33,428 nt of DNA from Clostridiales bacterium. GTDB taxonomy: Bacteria > Bacillota > Clostridia > Lachnospirales > WQUN01. The position numbers and the translations under genes are program-made. This document shows, piece by piece, positions 28,203 to 33,428 of this stretch (its first letter is position 1; each line of letters starts with the position of its first letter). The stretch covers positions 1-33,428 of the forward strand of contig JAITPB010000046.1 of assembly GCA_031289625.1 (NCBI GenBank), written 5' to 3'. The notes under the pieces are model-generated. The model was not told where the DNA came from, did no database searches, and saw nothing but the letters and a program-made list of their open reading frames with translations.

Positions 28203-28724
28203 ATGGCATTTTTAGACAAATTGGGCGACTTTGCCCGCAACATAGGGGACAAGGCCAACGACGTCATCGAAGTCACCAAGCTGAACAGCAAAATCAGCTC
28301 GGAGAAAAACGCGATAACCGAGTGTATGTGGCGGATTGGCGAATATTATTATAAAAAACATCAAGCAGGTGAAGCGGACGATTCCGGCGCAGCGGAGCTT
28401 TACGCTGTCATTGACGGACATAACAAGACGATAGCGGACATACAGGCGGAAATCGCGCGTATTCAGGCGGAGAGCGCCGCGCAAGCGCAGGCGGCGCAAT
28501 CGAACCAAGCTACGTTTGCCATTCCTTTGGCCGCGCCTGTGGCCAAGGGAATCACTTGCCCTTCGTGCGGCAAGGTAAATATGCCCGGCACAAAGTTCTG
28601 CTTCGAGTGCGGTTGTAAGCTGGAAATTCCAGCCGCGCCAACGGAACGCCCTTGTCCCGACTGCGGCGCGCAGGTTCCCGCCACGAATAAATTCTGCGTT
28701 AAGTGCGGCTATAAATTTGAGTAA
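28203..28724 (+). CDS. Helical N-terminal region plus zinc-ribbon protein
   Basis: MAFLDKLGDFARNIGDKANDVIEVTKLNSKISSEKNAITECMWRIGEYYYKKH...CPSCGKVNMPGTKFCFECGCKL...CPDCGAQVPATNKFCVKCGYKFE; RBS aaaggagc. Confidence 0.85.
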   Translation: MAFLDKLGDFARNIGDKANDVIEVTKLNSKISSEKNAITECMWRIGEYYYKKHQAGEADDSGAAELYAVIDGHNKTIADIQAEIARIQAESAAQAQAAQSNQATFAIPLAAPVAKGITCPSCGKVNMPGTKFCFECGCKLEIPAAPTERPCPDCGAQVPATNKFCVKCGYKFE

Positions 28725-28913
28725 GCAAAACTAAAAAAAGCGAAGCGGAGAAAATGAAAGCGGGAAATATTTTTAATAAAACATTGCCCTTCGCATAATC
28801 TATTGTCGGACGCCACCGGATTTTTTATGTCATTGCATCGAGTTAAATAAAAATTCCCATAGAATAATAGAATAAAAAGCGTTATAATAAATGCAGCGCC
28901 ATAGGAAGGGAGG

Positions 28914-30350
28914 ATGAGAATGGGAAAAACGATCAGTAAAATTGTCGGAAACGTGTTATTTGCTATTCTCTTGATTCTGATTTTGCTGGTTGTTTTTACC
29001 GCGTTACCATCCGCCAGCTCCAGAAAAGGCACTTACACGTTAGGCGCATACAGCATGTTCAATGTATTAACGCCCAGTATGGTGCCCGAATTTTATCCCG
29101 GCAGTCTTATCTTTGTCCAAAAAGTGCCTGAAAGTGAACTGAACGTGGGCGACGTCATTACCTATTATCCAATAGAAGAAAACACGACGATTTTGACGCA
29201 CCGCATTGTCAGTATTGAGCAGGACGAAATTGGCGATAAACGATATGTGACGCGCGGCGACGCCAATAACATTGAGGATCGCAATCCGATCACATATAAA
29301 GAAATTATTGGCAAGAAGGTGTTTCATCTCAGTCATGTGGGCAGCATACTAACAGCTCTGCGCACGCCTGTCGGCATTGGCGCTGTTGTTGCCATAGCAG
29401 CGGCTTTTTTGATCTTATCAAACCTTCTGGAGAAAAAGAGAAAAAGACAGGAGCACGAAAAAGTGAGAAAAAGCAATTTAGCCAAGCTCTCGAAAGCTTC
29501 CAGGCGTCAAACGCCTGAACCGCTGCAAGACGACCATCCGATTGGTTATCTCGATCTGGAAGAAGGCGAAGAAGATTACCCAAAACCCCCAGCGAACAGC
29601 AGACGCAAACTGACACTGGAGCCAGCCGATTATTCGCGCAAGCCGTCCGCGGCGTCCACAGCATCAAAGGGAAAAAAATTTGAGAAAAGCCTGAGCAGCG
29701 CGTCTAAAAACGCGTCGTCCTTAAAGCGTGAACAGAAAAATGCCAACAGCCAATCATCAGCCAATGAGGCTGTATCCAGGCTTGCATCGCGGCAGAGAAG
29801 GCATGCGGAGAAGGAACCCGGCGCAGAGGTTGTTGGCGGATCAAGCGCGATCCCGGCGATCCAATATCCTACAGGGCCAATCCCGGTGCTCCAATACGAT
29901 GCAGACTCGCTCCCGGCGGACCAGCCGCAATACAACACCAGGCCAATCCCGGTCGTTCAGCCGCAATACAACACAGCGCCAATCCCCGCCGTTCAGCCGC
30001 AATACAACACAGGGCCAATCCCCGCCGTTCAGCCGCAATATAATACAGGGCCAATCCCCGCCGTTCAGCCGCAATATAATACAGGGCCAGTCCCCGCCGT
30101 TCAGCCGCAATATAATACAGGGCCAATCCCGAATAAGCGGCCCGCATCTGAAGAAACTAAAATATATTCCTGGCCTGATGTCAGCGCGGAAAATTCATCC
30201 CAAAAATCAGCGAATCCGCAGGCGATAAGTTTCGCGCGTCAGTCCGAATCTTCAGAAGACGCGCTCACTAAGATTGTACCGATACCCGCGTTTTTCCCCT
30301 CTTTTAACAGTCAAGAGGGTTCATTCGCGAAAGAAGGCGGCGAAAAATGA
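28914..30350 (+). CDS. SipW-like (S26B, Ser/His-type) signal peptidase I with long repetitive C-terminal cytoplasmic extension
   Basis: 'FNVLTPSMVPEFYPGSLIFVQKV' (catalytic Ser), 'TILTHRIVSIEQ' (His), 'YVTRGDANNIEDRNPI', second TM 'IGAVVAIAAAFLILSNLLEKKRKRQ', then about 300 aa low-complexity with QYNTGPIPAVQP repeats. Confidence 0.9.
   Translation: MRMGKTISKIVGNVLFAILLILILLVVFTALPSASSRKGTYTLGAYSMFNVLTPSMVPEFYPGSLIFVQKVPESELNVGDVITYYPIEENTTILTHRIVSIEQDEIGDKRYVTRGDANNIEDRNPITYKEIIGKKVFHLSHVGSILTALRTPVGIGAVVAIAAAFLILSNLLEKKRKRQEHEKVRKSNLAKLSKASRRQTPEPLQDDHPIGYLDLEEGEEDYPKPPANSRRKLTLEPADYSRKPSAASTASKGKKFEKSLSSASKNASSLKREQKNANSQSSANEAVSRLASRQRRHAEKEPGAEVVGGSSAIPAIQYPTGPIPVLQYDADSLPADQPQYNTRPIPVVQPQYNTAPIPAVQPQYNTGPIPAVQPQYNTGPIPAVQPQYNTGPVPAVQPQYNTGPIPNKRPASEETKIYSWPDVSAENSSQKSANPQAISFARQSESSEDALTKIVPIPAFFPSFNSQEGSFAKEGGEK
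29922..30132 (+). repeat. 36-bp in-frame tandem repeat (5 full units plus a partial one; degenerate units from about 29860)
   Basis: Units starting 29922, 29958, 29994, 30030, 30066, 30102: cagccgcaata(c/t)aa(c/t)aca..gccaatccc(c)gccgtt, encoding QPQYNTGPIPAV. Confidence 0.97.
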
Positions 30351-31066
30351 ATCATCATAAAAGCAAATCTAAAAGCAATCATAAAATCAGATGGATGGTT
30401 GGGATTTTGTTGCTGCTGGCCGGTGCGGGGTTTATTGTTTTCCCCTGGGCGCAGGCGAAATTTTTTGACTTTCGGCAGCAGCAGCTGGTCAAAAATTGGG
30501 ACGCTTATGTCCTGCTGAATTCACCTTCTTCTGACCAGCCAGCAGCCGAAGGCGCGGACATTCCATCGCCCGTCGCGGGTCTCAATAATGCCCAGACTCT
30601 GCTTCAATTGGATCAAGATCAGGTTTTTGTGGAAAACGTGCAGCCCTCTTTTGATATAGACGCGCTGCTGCCCTATGTAACAGGCATGATTGTCATTGAT
30701 AAAATCAATTTGCGATCGCCGATTTTAAGCGGCGCGGATATGAACAACCTGAATCTTGGAATTTGCGAGCTTGCGGGCGCGCCGCCGATGGGCAGTGCAG
30801 GAAATTATTGCCTGGCAGGCCATAAAAGCCGCGTCAAAGGCCGGCATTTCAGCCGCTTAAGCGAATTGACCCAAGGAGACATTGTCCAGCTTTCGAATGA
30901 ATTGCTGTCATACGAGTACGAAGTATATGAGACCCTGAAGCTTTCTTCCGACGACATTTGGGTTTTGCAAAATGTAACAGACGACGCCATTCTGACCATG
31001 ATTACCTGCGACTACACGCAGCAACCCGTTGGACGGCTGGCCGTAAGGGCCAGGTTAATCTCATAG
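30347..31066 (+). CDS. Class D-like sortase
   Basis: N-term TM (WMVGILLLLAGAGFIVFPWAQAKFF); 'GNYCLAGHKSRVKGRHFSRLSELTQGDIVQL' (His), 'AILTMITCDYT' (Cys), 'RLAVRARL' (Arg). ATGA overlap with the signal peptidase gene. Confidence 0.9.
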   Translation: MNHHKSKSKSNHKIRWMVGILLLLAGAGFIVFPWAQAKFFDFRQQQLVKNWDAYVLLNSPSSDQPAAEGADIPSPVAGLNNAQTLLQLDQDQVFVENVQPSFDIDALLPYVTGMIVIDKINLRSPILSGADMNNLNLGICELAGAPPMGSAGNYCLAGHKSRVKGRHFSRLSELTQGDIVQLSNELLSYEYEVYETLKLSSDDIWVLQNVTDDAILTMITCDYTQQPVGRLAVRARLIS

Positions 31067-31076
31067 CCGCATTATA

Positions 31077-31116
31077 AAAAGCCTTAACAGCCTGTAAGCT
31101 CTGTTGAGGCTTTTTT
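31077..31116 (+). terminator. Rho-independent terminator after sortase
   Basis: aaaagccttaacag-cctgtaagct-ctgttgaggctttttt. Confidence 0.85.
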
Positions 31117-31123
31117 GCGTTTT

Positions 31124-31175
31124 GACACCACCCCGGCGCTGCGCGCCACCCCTCCGCGGAGGGGAATTAAACAAC
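31124..31175. repeat. GC-rich palindromic intergenic element (REP-like)
   Basis: gacaccaccccggcgctgcgcgccacccctccgcggaggggaattaaac contains two nested palindromes (ggcgctgcgcgcc; cccctccgcggagggg). Confidence 0.5.
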
Positions 31176-31228
31176 CCATATTCCTTAACCTGTTGACATT
31201 GAACGCGGAGCTGACAAAAATAAAAAGG

Positions 31229-31275
31229 GGGGCATTGCAAAACCGAATTTTCGGTTTGCAATGTCCCTTTTTTTT
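31229..31275 (+). terminator. Strong terminator-like hairpin not directly after any annotated ORF
   Basis: gggcattgcaaaaccgaattttcggtttgcaatgtccc followed by tttttttt. Confidence 0.75.
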
Positions 31276-31375
31276 GCATTTACGAAAGGGTTTTCGTTCC
31301 CGCGTATAGGTACCACCAAGGTAAGAGCTGAGTAACTTTGCGCTGGATTGGATTCACGGCTTCCGCCCAGTTCAA

Positions 31376-31404
31376 TTGATCAGAGACTGGCGGCGTGCTA
31401 TAAT
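31376..31404 (+). promoter_or_regulatory. Putative sigma-A-type promoter for the ABC exporter
   Basis: TTGATC - 17 nt - TATAAT, followed by RBS ggggggat and ATG 31429. Confidence 0.65.
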
Positions 31405-31428
31405 GCGAAGAAACAATGGGGGGATTGT

Positions 31429-33150
31429 ATGAAACTTTTCTGGCGCACTGTCCGCGAGGCGAAAAAATATATGGGTCTGCTGATGGGGGCCATATCCGCG
31501 ACGCTGCTGCTCACCGCCGCGAATCTAACGGCGCCGCGTATCCTGACCAAAATGACCGGGCTTGTCGCGGGCGGCGTGAGCGCGTCGGATCTGCCCAGCA
31601 TTTACCAACTCGCGGGCTGGCTGCTGCTTCTCTATTTGCTGCGCATACCGTTTCGCTTTTTCAGCAATTATCTGGCGCATACGGCCGCCTGGCGGCTTGT
31701 GAAGGAACTCCGCCAGCGCGTATACAATCATATCCAATGCTTTTCCATGGATTTTTTTCATAACCGCCAAACAGGGGATCTGATGAGCCGCGTCGTCAGT
31801 GACACGGCTTCTTTTGAACTGCTTTACGCGCACATCATCCCCGAAATGATTTCCAATGTCGTGACGCTGATTGGCGTCTCCGTTATTCTGCTGACCATGA
31901 ACGCGCGCCTCGCGCTGCTGACCTGCGTGCCTGTTCCATTTATCTTCGCGTCAGGCTGGTTTTTTACCAAAAAAGTGCGGCCAAAATTCCGAGCGATGCA
32001 AAAATCTCTTGCGGAACTCAATTCGTGTTTGCATGACAACTTTAACGGCATCGTGGAGATCCAGGCTTTCGGCAAGCAGAAAGAGGAATTGGAGCGTGTT
32101 TCAGAGCGGCTGACCATTTTGACACAGCATTTGCTAAACGCTTTGCGTTATTCCGCCGTATTTCATCCCAGCGTGGAATTTTTAACGTCCGCCGGAACGG
32201 TCATCGTCGTGGGGTTTGGCGGGTATCTCGCCTATCAGAATCGCATCGGTGTGGAAAGCATTGTGGGCTTTTTATTGTATTTGTCCCTTTTTTACGCGCC
32301 CATCGCGGGCATCGCTAATCTTCTGGAAAGTTTTGCGCAGTCTCTGGCTGGCGCGGAACGCGTGCTGGAAATTTTAGACACGCCGTCCAGCGTCCAAGAC
32401 GCGCCGGGCGCGATAGCGATCCCGCCTGTCCGGGGCGAAATTCAGTTTGAAAATGTGAGTTTTGCTTATGATGCGAACGCGCCTGTGCTGAAAAATATCA
32501 GCTTCACGGCGGAACCCGGCAAGATGATCGCGCTGGTCGGGCCGACGGGCGTGGGCAAGAGTACCGCGCTCCAGCTTCTCACCCGTTTCTATGACCCATC
32601 TGCCGGCGCCGTCCGCATAGATGGACGCGACATCCGGGACGTCACGCTGGAAAGCCTGCGCTCGCAAATCGCGATGGTGCTGCAGGATACGTTTCTTTTC
32701 ACGGCCACGATCGGGGAAAATATTGCCTACGCCGTTCCGGAAGCGCCGCGCGAAGACATCATCGAAGCCGCGAAAGCCGCCCGCGTCCATGAGGATATCA
32801 TGAACATGCCGGACGGCTATGAGACGCAAGTTGGTGAACGGGGCGTCAAACTTTCGGGCGGTCAGAAACAGCGCATCGCGATTGCCCGCGCCATTTTGCG
32901 CAAGAGCCCGATTCTTATTTTGGATGAAGCCACAGCCGCTGTAGATGTCGAGACAGAAGCGCTGATTCAGCAAGCGCTCCATGAATTAGCCCGCGGCAGA
33001 ACCATCATCGCTGTCGCGCACCGCCTGTCAACCATACGAAAGGCGGATTTGATTCTGGTGTTTCAGGACGGGGAGATTGTAGAGCGGGGCAGACACGAAG
33101 AATTGATCGAGAGGGATGGGTTGTACCGCCGCCTGAACCTGGCGATGTGA
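31429..33150 (+). CDS. ABC exporter, fused TMD-NBD
   Basis: 'GPTGVGKSTALQLLTRFYDPSAGAVRIDG' Walker A, 'LSGGQKQRIAIARAIL' signature, 'ILILDEATAAVD' Walker B; six-TM N-terminal domain. ORF-track start (31348) lies in the promoter, so ATG 31429 is preferred. Confidence 0.95.
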   Translation: MKLFWRTVREAKKYMGLLMGAISATLLLTAANLTAPRILTKMTGLVAGGVSASDLPSIYQLAGWLLLLYLLRIPFRFFSNYLAHTAAWRLVKELRQRVYNHIQCFSMDFFHNRQTGDLMSRVVSDTASFELLYAHIIPEMISNVVTLIGVSVILLTMNARLALLTCVPVPFIFASGWFFTKKVRPKFRAMQKSLAELNSCLHDNFNGIVEIQAFGKQKEELERVSERLTILTQHLLNALRYSAVFHPSVEFLTSAGTVIVVGFGGYLAYQNRIGVESIVGFLLYLSLFYAPIAGIANLLESFAQSLAGAERVLEILDTPSSVQDAPGAIAIPPVRGEIQFENVSFAYDANAPVLKNISFTAEPGKMIALVGPTGVGKSTALQLLTRFYDPSAGAVRIDGRDIRDVTLESLRSQIAMVLQDTFLFTATIGENIAYAVPEAPREDIIEAAKAARVHEDIMNMPDGYETQVGERGVKLSGGQKQRIAIARAILRKSPILILDEATAAVDVETEALIQQALHELARGRTIIAVAHRLSTIRKADLILVFQDGEIVERGRHEELIERDGLYRRLNLAM

Positions 33151-33155
33151 GTTTT

Positions 33156-33428
33156 TTATTTCGGCCCGCATGAACTCTCCCAGGGCAAATCCGGATTGGC
33201 GTTTAAATCCAGTGAAGAGAATTTTCCCTGCTTCCATTTAAAATATCCGCACGCCGCGATCATCGCCGCGTTGTCCGTGCAGTATTCCGGCTTGGGAATG
33301 TGAAGCCGGATGCCGTGCTGCGCGCACGCGTCCCGCATGACCCGCCGCAGTCCGCTGTTGGACGCCACGCCGCCAGCCAGCGCGGCAGATTCCGCGCTGT
33401 GTGATTTACAGGCGCGGATGGTTTTCTC
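33156..33428 (-). CDS. tsaD: tRNA N6-adenosine threonylcarbamoyltransferase, C-terminal part (gene runs off the right edge)
   Basis: Minus-strand frame open from the window edge: EKTIRACKSHSAESAALAGGVASNSGLRRVMRDACAQHGIRLHIPKPEYCTDNAAMIAACGYFKWKQG. Confidence 0.92.
   Translation of the reverse strand, partial: EKTIRACKSHSAESAALAGGVASNSGLRRVMRDACAQHGIRLHIPKPEYCTDNAAMIAACGYFKWKQGKFSSLDLNANPDLPWESSCGPK

Noticed and set aside
27362-28291. 309-aa minus ORF opposite the zinc-ribbon genes
   Set aside because: Antisense shadow of Cys-rich GC-rich genes; the + strand frames have clear zinc ribbons and RBSs.
29922-30132. Possible CRISPR-like array
   Set aside because: Repeats are directly contiguous with no spacers and translate in frame as QPQYNTGPIPAV; this is a protein-coding tandem repeat.
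29728-30228. 166-aa + ORF and the minus ORFs 29841..30110 and 29869..30147 with striking repeats
   Set aside because: They arise because the 36-bp coding repeat is a multiple of three and stop-free in several frames; the signal peptidase frame is clearly the real one.
31282-31320. T-box-like string on the minus strand (ttggtggtacctatacgcgggaacgaaaaccctttcgt)
   Set aside because: Resembles the T-box core loosely, but is interrupted (ggtacc-tata-cgcgg) and has no minus-strand gene downstream.

Overview
The window looks like a Firmicutes/Clostridia-type chromosome segment; taxonomy is inferred from gene content only. Left part (1-10.6 kb): a truncated IS630-like transposase, a DUF4491-like membrane protein, a 1452-aa double-ATPase acyl-CoA dehydratase activase-type protein (minus strand), trpS, a QueT-like transporter, a YvyF/TIGR03826-like zinc-binding protein, a membrane-anchored hypothetical protein, thiI and a type II pantothenate kinase. 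Middle (10.5-19.3 kb): a tightly packed three-gene cassette (3-TM plus long helical-tail protein, beta-sandwich-like protein, large helical-repeat protein, the last two resembling a split DUF5717), then a PHP/EndoQ-like nuclease fused to a UvrD-type helicase. Right part (19.4-31.1 kb): the most interesting region, an apparent cell-surface fibre/matrix locus. It has four proteins with SipW/TasA-type signal peptides, a large secreted protein, a Thr/Pro-stalk protein with an MPPTG sorting signal, three zinc-ribbon genes, a SipW-like (S26B) signal peptidase carrying a 12-aa tandem-repeat C-terminal tail, and a class D-like sortase whose start codon overlaps the peptidase stop codon. The window ends with an ABC exporter and the 3' part of tsaD (minus strand). 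Several intergenic hairpins and a roughly 50-nt repeat present twice are also noted. All assignments come from reading the sequence; no database search was run.
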